The notes beneath the pieces were generated by a model. It worked only from the letters and a program-made list of their open reading frames with translations. It had not been told where the DNA came from and made no database searches. Source: Syncephalastrum monosporum B8922 (lineage: Eukaryota; Mucoromycota; Mucoromycetes; Mucorales; Syncephalastraceae). From it: 64,000 nt of DNA. Of this stretch, positions 1-11,334 are shown in pieces (the first letter of the stretch is position 1; each line of letters opens with the position of its first letter). The stretch spans positions 18,362-82,361 of the forward strand of contig JNEN01000637.1 of NCBI GenBank assembly GCA_000697355.1, in the 5' to 3' direction. Both the position numbers and the translations under genes were made by a program.

Positions 1-2222
1 TCAAGATTTCTACTCATGCGTTTATATACAAACTCATCGCGTAGTACAAGGTACGTTTTTTTTTTTCTTTATCAGATGGATATGCCATGAAAATGACTGC
101 GCTACGAACATGAAAAATTTGCTTTCTTTGACGATGCCGGACGTACAGCAATCCGAAACATCGCCATTTCCGTAACCTATTGTGAGGAGCGAACGCTAAG
201 TAAAGTCAATGACTCTGCTCATGTAGTTATATACAAACTCATCGAGTGATACAAGGTACCCATTTTCTATTTCATCAGATAGAGACAATGGCGTTACCAA
301 CATGGAATCTTTGTCTTCTCTTTTTATTCGTTATGTCGCCTTCTAAGAAAGAACATTTCGTAAGTCATCGCGTGTCCACTATCTGAATACTGCTGCTTAT
401 AATTAAAATTACAGGAGATCAGGGAAGCAAAGTAGCAAAAAAGTAAGGAATGCTCGAAATGCTTCAGCCATGATCAACAATGCATTAGTATAGGAAGTGG
501 TATAGTCTTTTACTGCACAAGACGATACCAACTTTCTTCTTGTGTCCCAGATCTCATGATGACTGTTACTGCCAGATCCACAACTTTTCGATTGTGCTAC
601 GCCATATAAAACGTGGCTTGACTGTACGACCAACTGTTGCCCGAGGTCCCCAAATACTCGCTCTCCCGATTTATCCTCTGTTGGATGTCTGGACAGTAGG
701 GAGCTTGCGTCGCCGCCAAAGTTTGCAGGCCATTGTGATCCAATGAAAAATCTGGGAGGCGACTCATAAGTTTAAAATCCACCTTCGCCATTTTGCCGTT
801 CTTATCCGTATTTTTCCATATTTATCTCTGAACAGATTGACAATGTCTCGAAAATATGCATTGGGATTTTAGCAATATAAAGCTACCAATGACCCCAGTT
901 GTGCTGCACGCGCTATCTGATCGTTCATGAGGAAGCGGCTAGTATATGCTGAGAAAAGATGCTTGTATCACAAGATATGAAAAGCAGACATGGACGAGTG
1001 TGGTCCAGCGCTAAAAGCTGGTGATGGGGGGCTTTCCGCGGCATGATGGCCATGTTGCACATGTTCAGACCACACTGCGGCGTGCATATGTACACGTTAC
1101 TATCAAAGAGTTTCTGCTTAGTTCGGGTATGCCATCTAAGCAAAGAAGAAATCGGCCACTGGGGAATAGGGAAGGGAAATGGAAACGATCTCATCGGTCA
1201 CCAGAGACGCAGTCAAGCCGGAAACTGTTGACGGTTTTGGAACGCAGGACTCATTACACGAGGGATCTGCTACGGTCTTTCAGCCGCCCACTCGCCTACT
1301 GTCCGCTTCTGTTCGCTTTCGAACAGATGTAATAATAGATTGACTGTCGAAAGAGAAATTTATACTGTTTGTTCGTAATTAAAACGGATAACTATGGAAA
1401 TCCAATAAGTGCACGAACCTCGAAGTGTAATGACATAACCAGAAGGTGGCGAATGGGTCACTATGTAAGCTTCTTTGATACGATTCGAGAGCTTTTTGTC
1501 ATCCTTAAGTCGATCTCGTCGAGCATAGTTCCCAAAATTGCTCCATTGGATTTTGTTTAGGAGAGTAAGGTTGGAAGGCAGATGCACCTCGTTTCGTGAT
1601 GGCTGCTTTAAGTTTGTCAGAATTGAGCCATTCCTTTTGTTTACACTCCGACATTCGGCGATGATTTCTTTCGCGAAGGAATCGGCAGATAGTCGTTAGG
1701 TGTTTGTCGTAGCCATGTAGTTCAGCTCTTGGCGCCCTAAGTAAAAGTGATTGGGACGATGCATAGTAGACATTGTGACGTGGGCAAAGACAGTCATGAG
1801 TAGCGTACGCCTCTCCTACAATGTTCTGGTGGAATCTATAGGTCCCGTTCTAAGTACTTCATCGCTTGGTGAAGTTTACTTTAAATCTTGAAGAATAAAT
1901 GTTTACCCTCTTCTCCAAGGGCTCCCTGGGACAAAGTTTGAAGCAAAATATATCAATTAACGTAAAAATACCTCGAGAACTATAGTATGTTGGCGAAATG
2001 GGATTTTAGAGTAGATGGCTCCTTTTGAATAAAAAGTTACCTTAGAAGCATGTTTGAATCCAATAAGCTCTTTGAAACCCGATGACAGCCACAGGTGAAG
2101 ACAATGACATGCTTTTTTATTTTATCGAGCAACATTGTTCATTTTTTGGTTCAGGATAGCCATGGCATCCGCTGCAATAAGTGCCAAGTGTCGACCTTGC
2201 TATTTCCAGGTGTACAACAAAA
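1..2222. other. Gene-poor region with a diverged direct repeat
   Basis: I see no supportable gene here; the open frames are short, lack splice-compatible neighbours and have no recognisable motif. The left end carries a diverged direct repeat: a stretch starting near 11 (core 'atacaaactcatcg' near 27, then 'acaaggtac') recurs near 216 (same core near 231), followed in both by similar T-rich and 'tcagat' sequence. The unit is about 205 bp. It could be remnant terminal or subrepeat sequence of a mobile element, but nothing coding supports that. Confidence 0.5.
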
Positions 2223-3316
2223 TTAAAAGACGTGCATGACATTTTTGAGGCAAGTGAGGTCGCTGAGATAAGCTGGCACGTCCAACGTGAACATAGAGGT
2301 CTGCATCCGATCAAGTTCTGTCATTGTGTAGAGCCCATCAGCTTCCAATTTGATCAGGTAAAACGTGGTAAACAGAGCTAGAAAGTCGGCTCAATTAACG
2401 CCTTTCCAATGCTGTTTTTTCCGTCTCGCTTTTTTTTCTTTGTTCTCTCCTAAACCAGCTTACCGACGACATGGATGGCCAGATTTGCAGAGAGATTATT
2501 CGAATCGAGGGCACCCTTTCCAAAATTGCCAGGCGTACCAGATCCCAGTTCACCAAAGAGTGATTACCGGCCATGGTCGGACGTTTAACCTCGCCAAAGC
2601 CAACGTTGATGGCGTCATCTGTTGCATGAGGGAAGGTGGTAATAATGCAGTCGGGGGAGACGTTGAAGCTGGGAGGGTGTTTCTGCTTGTCAGCAGGATC
2701 AGTGGCAGTGAATTCCAGGTGCACGTTACGTTCACGGTAGTCGAACAGTGGTTGTAAAGCAAGCTGGGGAAGTTGATACTTGGACCTGAAGCTTCGATGA
2801 ACTGATACTTTGCAGTTGATACATGAAACTTCGAGGTACTGAGATTTGAAACTGGAAGATTACATTTAGAGTCCACGAATCAAGGTGCTGTTCTCCAAAA
2901 AATATTGCTTTGTGAATGCGGTTATTGTTTTGCAATCGAGGACAACGACAGAATATGATGCACATCCAATTCCAAGGCCAAGCTCCTTGAGTCCACCAAT
3001 CGTTTGCATCTTATCAAACTTCTCCGAGACGTCGGTTTGGTCAATTAAAAAGTCGATCGTGGCCAGGCGCCAACAAAGATATAGACAAACGAGTTGACTG
3101 CGAGGACATACTCGAGGCCAAAAGTGAGCTGCCAAGAATGAAAGTCAGGAAGAGTATCATCGTCAGTGATTTCCGTGGAGTCATCGATATGTTCGTATGA
3201 CCATGAAGACCAATGGGCTCTGTTGGAAGACTTTCTTCAGCAGGACGGATCAATCGGCGCACTTTTCTGCCAGCAGAAGATGCTGCTGCGGTCAATGTGT
3301 TGAATAGCTTTTTCAT
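2223..3316 (-). pseudogene. Frameshifted relic of a Mucoromycota hypothetical-protein family
   Basis: Starts at an ATG at 3316 (MKKLFNTL...) and ends with a TAA at 2223. Conceptual pieces line up in order across all three minus frames: an Arg/Lys-rich N-terminus, an acidic stretch, a hydrophobic segment (LTFGLEYVLAVNS, about 3060-3135), 'KMQTIGGLKELGLGIGC' (about 2970-3020), 'NVHLEFTATD' (about 2700-2730), 'INVGFGEVKRP' (about 2580-2610), 'LVNWDLVRLAIL' and 'FYLIKLEADGLYTMTEL'. At least three single-base shifts separate them (near 3200, 3070 and 2520), so this is broken. The last junction (about 2470 to 2355) looks like a genuine intron. The pattern resembles, from memory, a repeated uncharacterised family in Mucorales. 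No function can be given. Confidence 0.45.
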
Positions 3317-4101
3317 GAACAAAGCCTCCACCGCTTTTCTCTACATTGCATATAGAAAAATAGCAGGTTAAAAAAAAGCATCCCAAATATCGGCGCTGAA
3401 ATGTTTTGACTTTCATGCCCTGACATTAAGACAAAAAGTGCAAATAGTGATGGAGTGCAATGGCTACAATCTTTTTTCCTTCTTTCATACCTTTTTTTTT
3501 GTGCTGATGATCTTCAAATAAGCATCATTGAACCGTTTGATCCAAGCACCAATCAAACGCTGAGGGGAATTGGCGGATACGCCGAAAGACCTTGGAGTTT
3601 GCTTTTTGTATTTTGACACGAATGCCGAAAATTGCAAATTCTTGCTGTTGGTGATGTACTCGGCCTATAAGATGAGATCGTATTAGCATTTTGTGCTTTT
3701 TAATTTATATTTGCTAGCTTCTGACCATGCTTCCAAGAATCATCCTTTTGAAAAGTAACATCTTTGAAAAGCAATAATCTCTATAGCAGTGAACACAAGG
3801 AAAATGAACAGAAGATTAGTTTTATTTCCAATGAATTTATATTTGTACTAGCCTGCGACACGCTTCGCTTCGTCCAGCCGTGAATCTTCGTCCAGCCGTG
3901 AATCTTCGCCCTACGTTCCTGGTGTGACTGAGCCCCTTCGCCTGCGGCTTCGGGTCGCCACAACCTACACTTGGATTTCGGATCACTCCTGTCCTCGTCG
4001 TAGGCTAGTAAATTTGTATACTAATACAGCTCAGAAAAGGCGAAAAATGATGTTATGGATGTTATGATTTTATAGTGTGCTGTCCTAGCGTAGGGCAGAA
4101 C
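3317..4101. other. Intergenic, with an 18-bp tandem duplication
   Basis: No gene is supportable. An exact two-copy 18-bp tandem (unit 'cttcgtccagccgtgaat') lies at 3868-3903, inside a GC-richer island (about 3850-3990) that differs from the AT-rich flanks. The island could be an insertion remnant from a small repeat element, but no terminal repeats or target-site duplication are evident by eye. Confidence 0.4.
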
Positions 4102-4888
4102 TCACCTATTAGACTCTGAGGTCTGTATACTTATTGGGTCATGCAGAGTGGAACTGGTGAAATCAGTGTGCGTCGCAAACGAAATGCGGTAAAAATGGTC
4201 GAACATATTTTGAGATAACCAGGCCCCGTGGGAGACGATGTCAGCGATGGGTGTACCAGCCTGAGCAGCCAAGCGCTGAGAGCACTTCGGGGACAGCTGG
4301 GCAGGGCGGGTCGCGACCAATGTGATGCATCACATCACAGATATACACGCAAATGGTTTCGGCCTTGAAAGGGCTTTCGTGGTCGATATCCATGCGGAAC
4401 AAGGCGTAACGTAATACGGCGGCCAGTGACGACCGGATGGGGGCAGGAAGACGAAGGGAAGTCGGTGGTCTTGCGATAAGAGCGAAATGCGCAGACGGGA
4501 CAGAGAAGGATATCGTCGTGCAGGTTAAACGTAACGGAGCGGTCGTAGCGAGAAACGTGATGTTTTCTTTGGGGGCACCGATCGCCAGACAAAGGAGCCG
4601 GTCCGGGCGGTTGGCATTCGCACACCAGGAAACGTCAACGCGAGCGAGATCCGGAGGACGCAGAAAGCCAACCTTGCCCAGCAGTACTGCGCACGAGTTT
4701 GGAGAGCGAGAGGGACTCGTTGGGACCCAACTCTCCGAGCAGAACAAAGATAGGTTGCAGCTTGTAGGTGCCATCTGTAGCGGTCGCGCGGTAGCCAATT
4801 GGGAGATGCGATGGTTCTTTAAGTACTGCGAGACTTGTTGGAAGGTATACCTAAGCGGTCGAGGCCGAGGTCGTCGATACGCGCTCAT
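4102..4888 (-). pseudogene. Tyrosine recombinase (phage-integrase fold) relic
   Basis: Reading 5' to 3' on the minus strand gives, in shifting frames, blocks expected of the eukaryotic tyrosine recombinases common in Mucoromycota genomes. They are 'GKVGFLRPPDLARVDVSWC' (about 4620-4680), 'DRLLCLAIGAPKE' (about 4570-4610), 'SVTFNLHDDILLCP' (about 4495-4540), then 'RLAAQAGTPIADIVSHGAW' and 'NMFDHFYRIS' (about 4180-4280). The Arg, His and Tyr in the last two blocks sit where the C-terminal catalytic residues of the family would be. At least two frameshifts and several stops break the frame, so it is inactive. It is probably a decayed Crypton or DIRS-like element, or a domesticated gene that died. 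Confidence 0.55.
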
Positions 4889-6395
4889 GGCCCGATGGCC
4901 ACTATCTCACCTAAATCTGAGTGCACTTTTGAGTCACAACTTCAAAATCACATTCAATAATTCTCTTACCGGTGGGAGCGGGGCAGACGTTTGGCGCAGT
5001 GGCACATGTCTATGAGAGAAGTTCTCGACGGTAATCCCGGCCATCGACCGTCTAGGCTAGGGAACGCAAACGGGGAAGAAGGAGAGAAAGAGAGAGCAAT
5101 CGGAGAGGAGGAAAAGGCGCGAAGGGAGAAGACAAGAGGAGGCGAGAAAGTAGACGGCAAGCTAAGTATACATCAGAAGAAGGTTATTGATGTCCAAGAT
5201 CATGTACTCTCGAGGTGACATACTTTCGTTCATTCCAGTGCAGTTGGAACAGGCAACTGGTGGCAGAGAGACTCGGACAATGCATGTGGTCTATGTTGCG
5301 CTTATCAGTCTATATTATACCATTATCCTTCCGTATGTACTTACTAGGGGAAGACTTGACCAGACTAAAGAACAAGAAAAAGTAGATGTGGAAGAAAGCA
5401 GTCGTCTTTTACGAGACATACTTGCATCGATGAACTTCCATGAAATATGATAAGCTGCGTATACCGATTAAAAAACGCAGAAGAAAAAGGACATGATGAA
5501 GACTGACGTCAAATACTTTTCGCGTTTCAGATAATTCATTGGCCTGTTTTGCCATCACGCGGTTCATATCTACCGGCGGAGAAAAGGGCTGCTGAAAGGA
5601 TACTGATGTCATATGTATTTCGCTTAAATGGTGTCAAATAGCAAGGATTTCACCTGCGTTCTATATATCTTGCCAGATGAACCTCGCAGATCCAAGCGGG
5701 AAAATTTAACAGTCTTTCTTTTTGACAGCCGGAGACGAGGCTGCTGTCAAACAAGACTACTGTAGTAAAGTATACCACCTGAAAGCAGGACAATCATGAC
5801 TCCGCCTAGGTTCGGCTGCAGCAGAGCACCTTGTAAGAAGCAAAAACTCAGATATTGGCGAGTGCTGCCGTCTCAACGAGCTATGCAAAGGCAGTACCAC
5901 TACAAGTGTTGATACCCTTATTTTGCACAGATCTTTATACTTATCACTAGGAGAACTGGATGGAGTACATCACCCTGTCGTGGTAAAATTAGTTCTCGCT
6001 GTAAACGTAAGCAATGAACATCACTGTAAAATCTAGAGCTGTTTGCTGTGTGGAGTAATATCTACACAGGATAATGAAAATTACTCCTGAATGTTATATT
6101 GATGTGACAATATCCTGTCAAAGCATGCTCCCGATACCCAACTGTGTGAAATATTTTGTCTCTGGAACGCACACATGCAAACGTAGTGCTGCCTGGTTCT
6201 CAATATATAAGAAATTGACTCGCGTGTATAGTAGATTAAAAGCACAAAAATCCCATAAAGTATGCATGCTCGAAGAAATAATGTATTATGCATGTTTTAG
6301 TGTACATGAGGTAGCTTACAAAAGAGTACATGGGAATCATAAGAAGTAAAGACGAAAAAAAAAAATCGATGAAGAATAATGAATAAACCGAATGT
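4889..6395. other. Intergenic, AT-rich, no supportable gene
   Basis: Small open frames exist (for example near 5187-5450 plus and 5409-5612 minus) but they have no motif, no matching partner exons and low-complexity composition in part (purine-rich GAGAAAG tract at about 5070-5155). I see no RNA gene. The right end is the 3' flank of the ABC transporter. Confidence 0.4.
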
Positions 6396-9300
6396 CTAGT
6401 GATCAGCAGAGAGACTTTGCTGACGAACGAGATCAAAGTAGACACCGTTGAGCTTGAGCAGCTCCCAGTGAGTGCCTTGCTCGATGACCTTGCCGCCCTT
6501 GACAACACAGATAAGGTCGGCACCTTGAATAGTCGAGAGACGGTGAGCAATTGTAATTGTAGTACGGCCGCCCTCGCTGATAATGTTGTCGATGGCAGCT
6601 TGGACCAGTTTCTCGGACTCTGAGTCAAGTGCAGACGTAGCTTCATCCAGAAGAAGGACACGGGGCTTGCGGATCAAAGCACGAGCAATGGCAATACGCT
6701 GCTTCTGGCCACCCGAGAGTTGGGAGCCCTTGTCACCCACACGCGTGTTGTAACCGTCTGGCAGCTCGCTGATGAACTTGTGAATGTTGGACGCCCGGCA
6801 GGCTTCTTCGACCATCTCCTGGGTAACTTGCTTGTGTTCATCGACGCCAAAGCGAATGTTCTCACCGATCGTCATGTCGAACAGGACAGGCTCCTGACCG
6901 ACCAAGGCCATATGACTGCGAAGGTTGCCGAGGCTGAAGCTCTTCAGGTTGTGCTCGTCAAGGCGCACATTGCCCTCAATGGGATCGTACCAGCGCTGAA
7001 GCATACCGATCGTGGTCGACTTGCCGCAGCCTGACGGGCCAACGAGAGCAATAGTTTGACCGTTCTTGCCTTCCAGGTTGAACTCGCCGTCAAAGATAGA
7101 CACGTCAGGACGGGCAGGATAGCGGAACGTGATATTTTCAAATGAGATATCACCGTGAATCTTCGAAGACTCCGGTTCAATACCCTCAAGTTCGGGGTCA
7201 ATGTGGGGCTTGCGATCGAGAACTTCAAAGGCGGCAATAGCAGAGTTCTTGGCCTTGGCGAAGGTCGAGGTGAACACCGAGCCACGGCCAATGCCCTGGG
7301 CAGTAATCAAAATGGCCATCATCGAGACCATCATGTCCTCGAAACTGATCATGCCGTTGTCCATAAAGCGCACACCAGCATAGAAAGCGACAGCGTTGGT
7401 GTACATGGTGATACCTTGCTGCAGAGCATAACCGACAGAGGATGTGTAGGCCTTGCGCATCGCCAACTTGTGGGGGTGCTCAAGGGCACGATCGAATTTG
7501 ATTTCGAATTGGCCCTGCTTGTTCAGTGCAGCGACGGTGCGGATCTCCTTGATGGCTTCGCCAGCGACTTCACCGCTTTGCTCGTTCGCCTTGGCCGTCT
7601 CGTCCTCGAAGCCACGGTGGATTTTGGACTCGTAGTAAGTGGCGCCAGCGATGAAAGGCGCCATGGCGCACACAACGAGGGCAACAGCCCAGGAGTAAAC
7701 GAAGGAAATAACGAGACCGGTAATAGCCGTGACAACCACCTGGGTCGCGTCACCCCAGACTTTGGTGACCATCTCGTTGACGTTGCGGGAATCGATTGCG
7801 AGCTTGGAGGTAAGGGCACCCATCGAGTTCTCTTCTTGGTCGAAGAAACCAATCTCCTGCTTCATGTAGGCTTCAAAAACGCGGGCACGCAGACGCTCGG
7901 TGTAACGTGCACCCGCAACTTCAAAGGCACCAATCTGGAAGCTGAAACCGATCAGGGAGGCGACACCGAACATGACAAAGACAAAGGCGTACAGGTTAGC
8001 GCCCTCCATGGGACCAGGGGCGGCGTTGCTTGGGTCGACTGTCATGACCACGATAATCTTGGAGAAAATCAGAGCAAAGCAGGGGAACACAGCACCGGCG
8101 ATACAGGCACCGAAGAGACCCATGACAATCAAGTGCCACTCGGAGCGCATTTCCTTGGCGATACGGCCCATCGGGGCCTTCTGCTTCATACGTAGCTTGC
8201 GTTCTTCCTTCTCCTTCTTAAGACGCAGTTCAAACGCATCGACAGAGGACAAAGTACTCATGCGGACCATGTGGATCGATTCGGCTTCCTCGTCTTCGGC
8301 ATTGGCTTTTTCAATCTTCTCTTCTTGTTGCTTCAACTCGGCGAGTTCTTGGCGCACAAGCTCCTCGTCATCGACGGTCTCCTCCTCGGTGGCACCGACT
8401 TGCTTGGTAGCGATCTCTTGCTTGCGGACCAGCTCAGCATAGACACCGCCTAGTTCAAGGAGTTCGCTGTGCGTGCCCTTTTCGACTAAGTCGCCCTTGG
8501 CCATGACGACGATCAAGTCAGCGTTGCGGATAGTAGACAAACGATGAGCAATGACGATTGTGGTACGGTCAGCAGCAGCAGCATCAAGGGCTTTCTGAAC
8601 GAGGCGCTCGGATTGGGTATCCAAAGCAGAAGTAGCCTAACAGTGGAGAGTCAATTAGTAAAAAAAATATCTCACGTGGGGTGAATGAAGGTTGTACGCA
8701 CCTCGTCAAGCAACAAAATGGAGGGGTTCTTCAGAATAGCACGGGCAATAGCAATACGCTGCTTCTGACCACCGGAAAGCATACCACCATGTTCACCAAC
8801 CATGGTATCATAGCCACGTGGCAGCTGAGTAATGAAGGTATGGCAGTTGGCTTTCTTGCAGGCAGCAATAATTTCGTCGGGAGAGGCTTCGTAGGTAACA
8901 CCCATCAGCAGGTTCTGGCGGATGGTCATGTTGAACAGAACAGGCTCCTGACTAACAACACCGATCTGGTGGCGGAGCCAAGTGAGGTTGATGTCCTTGA
9001 GGTTCTTTCCATCGAGGAAGACGGAACCCTCGGCAGGGTCATAAAAGCGCTGGATGAGCTGGACCGACGTGGACTTTCCGGAGCCACTGGGTCCGACGAA
9101 GGCAACAGTTTGACCAGGCTTGATGGTCAGGCTTAGGTCTTTGAGAATGGGAACCTCGGGGCGGGGGGGGTACGAGAACTTGACGTTGCGGAACTCAATC
9201 TCACCAACGACCTTCTCGGGTTTGGCGCCTTCCTGGGAATCGGGATCAATTTCAGGCACACGGTCGATGGTGGAGTAAATTTTGTAGGCCGCACCGCAGG

Positions 9301-10545
9301 CAGTCGAGACGGCGGAGAGATTGGGAGGCAGCTGCAGGAGCGACATGGCACCGATAATCATGGCAAAGAAGACAACAAGTACTTGGGGACCGGTCATCTT
9401 GAACTGCATGACGAGCTGGCCACCATACCAGAAAGACAAACCATAGGTACAGAAGAGGATGAACAGGAAAATGCCGAAGCCGCCACCCAGGACCATGCCG
9501 CGCTTCGCACCGACTTCTGTGGCCTTGACAAGCTTGCGTTTGTAGAGCTCCGCGAAGCGGGTCTGGAGTGAGAAAGAGTAGACAGTACGAATGCCAGCGA
9601 ACACTTGCTCGGCAACGCCGCCTGCATCGGCATACGAATCCTGGGCCGCAAGCGTGTACTTGGTAATAAAGTAACCAATCGCACCACCCGCGCCGGCGAG
9701 AAGCGGCATAGTGGCAAGGATAACGACAGCCAGGTTCCAGCCCTTGACGAAGGCAATGACGAAACCCGAGATAAATGCGGCCAGGGACTGGATGAAAACA
9801 CCCATCTTTTCAGACAGACCGTCCTGAACCAATTGGGTATCGGCAGCAAGACGCGTTGTCAGCGAACCTTCCTCGGCCTAGAATTAACAGGTATAAGTAT
9901 TCGATAATCCATCATTCTGCGATGTATCTCACCTTATCGAACCAGCCCATGTCTTGACGCAAAATGGAATGCACGTAGAGTTGGCGGATGCGACGCGTCT
10001 ACAGAAATTGTCTGGAGATGAATAGGATGCCCAAATCAAGAAATATCACGTTCACGTACCTGGTTCTCACCAGTGATAATCCAGAAAGATTGAGCGCAGT
10101 AGGCGGCCACGACCGTGGCCGTACCCATGTAGACAAAGACAAGAATCAGGTCGTAAGTGTAGGAGAGGAAGGAGACGTTGGGATCGCCGGAGGTCAAATC
10201 GCTAAATACATCCTGGATACCGCCGAGGAATTGACCAAAGATGACAATAACTACAGGCTGGATAGCACCGATACCGGCAGAGAAGATGGTGGCAATCAGG
10301 ATCATGAGCAGATCGAGTTTGGTGGCGAAACGAAAGAGTCGCCAGAGTGGTACGGACGGCTCCTTCTTCTTCTTCTTCTTTTTGTCTTTCTCGTCGATTT
10401 GAGAAGAATGGACCGAGGCGGCCTGCTGGATAGGCACTTCCTCGATGCCGCTAATAGAATGTTTTTCGTCTGAGGCAGATATAGCCCCGTTCGAGGCGCC
10501 CTGCACGGTCTCAGACGACCGTGAAGAGAGATGTGACCTTGCCAT
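6396..10545 (-). CDS. Full-size ABCB (P-glycoprotein type) transporter
   Basis: Four exons: 10545-10060, 9998-9933, 9877-8702 and 8636-6396 (TAG), giving about 1322 aa with every junction in phase. The order is TMD1-NBD1-TMD2-NBD2. NBD1 has Walker A GPSGSGKST (near residue 455), LSGGQKQRIAIARA, and a Walker B/D-loop split by intron 3 (ILLLDE / ATSALDTQS). NBD2 has GPSGCGKST (near 1110), LSGGQKQR and LLLDEATSALDSESEK. Both sites keep their catalytic Glu, so both should hydrolyse ATP. The N-terminus is a soluble Ser- and Lys-rich tail (poly-Lys near residue 50). The start was chosen because an upstream in-frame frame has no ATG after the TATA box. By family this exports hydrophobic drugs, lipids or peptides from the plasma membrane or vacuole. 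The true substrate is unknown; the closest named relatives are fungal Pmd1/Mdr-like pumps. Confidence 0.93.
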
Positions 10546-10599
10546 GGTCAATAAATAAAGAGAAAGTGGGTAGGTAGACAAGCAATGGAAAAAGTGATC

Positions 10600-10616
10600 C
10601 GGTCTTTATATATAGC
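10600..10616 (-). promoter_or_regulatory. TATA box of the ABC transporter
   Basis: The minus strand reads TATATATAAAG about 60 nt upstream of the ATG at 10545. This spacing recurs at several genes in the window (Ca2+-ATPase, defensin-like gene), suggesting short leaders. Confidence 0.5.
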
Positions 10617-11334
10617 TTTTTTTTTAACATCTTGAAGATTTTCTAGAGCGTGCACACACCATATATCGCATGTGCTTCTTTTTTATCTCTTAATTGTTCG
10701 GACCGTCGGTGCCCGAGACGCCGGGCCAATTATCATTTATTCTTAGTACCGCGCGACGGATCCCATTTACCAAACAGCATCCGGTCATCCAATCAGATAT
10801 ACCCTAAGATTCGGTCCGGATTTCCACGCCCGTTTTTCGAACTGCGAGGCAAAAGATAGGTGCGCGCACCTTGGTGTGTCCCACAATACGATCCGAGTAT
10901 GGCCGCTCACCTTCACCATCCAAAATTGGAGATCCTCGTCACCCGCTGTCGGATCACGCAAGAACTGGTTTATGATTCATACTGAAAAGGGCGCCCGAAT
11001 TTACCGAGATCAAACTCACAACCCAGATCAAAAAGTTTCCTGCAGCTCGAATACACCTAGAGGTGGCTTATAATGCTCCCCCAATGGCTCTCTTTTGACA
11101 GGCCCCAATTCTGCACCCTTATCAGATCAACCTGTACGCATCCACTCCGTCAAAGAAGGTTCGTTACTGTGTAGTTTCCTAAACAGAGGCCATTGCGCGA
11201 CCATAGATGTTTTTTCATGGAATCATAAGATTACTGTGCCCAGCTGGGCCTGATTGTCTCTCTGATAAAAGCCCCCTCCTTCGCTCTTTCCATGATGCGA
11301 CCCGCGTTTCTACTCCTTCTAGGATTCAGCAGTA
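10617..11334. other. Divergent promoter region, ABC pump / siderophore transporter
   Basis: About 790 bp separate the two start codons and no open frame here is convincing. It holds the GATA-type motifs listed separately, and a 'tctgataaaag' stretch (11261-11271) that could be a TATA element or a second GATA site for the plus-strand gene. The pyrimidine-rich 'tccttcgctctttcc' just upstream of 11335 is a likely initiation region. Confidence 0.4.
11119..11127 (-). promoter_or_regulatory. GATA-factor motif ATCTGATAA (iron repressor type)
   Basis: The minus strand reads ATCTGATAA, an exact match to the ATCWGATAA site known for fungal iron-responsive GATA repressors (Fep1/SREA/Urbs1 family). It lies about 210 bp upstream of the siderophore-iron transporter start. 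Near matches are ATCAGATAT at 10792-10800 (8 of 9) and TCTGATAA at 11261-11268. The position before a siderophore transporter is what iron repression would predict, but binding is inferred. Confidence 0.5.

Noticed and set aside
4437..5015. 192-codon plus-strand frame
   Set aside because: Antisense to the recombinase relic; the protein-like blocks are on the minus strand.
7155..8195. 346-codon plus-strand open frame
   Set aside because: Antisense shadow of the ABC transporter exon 4, whose domains and motifs are unambiguous on the minus strand.
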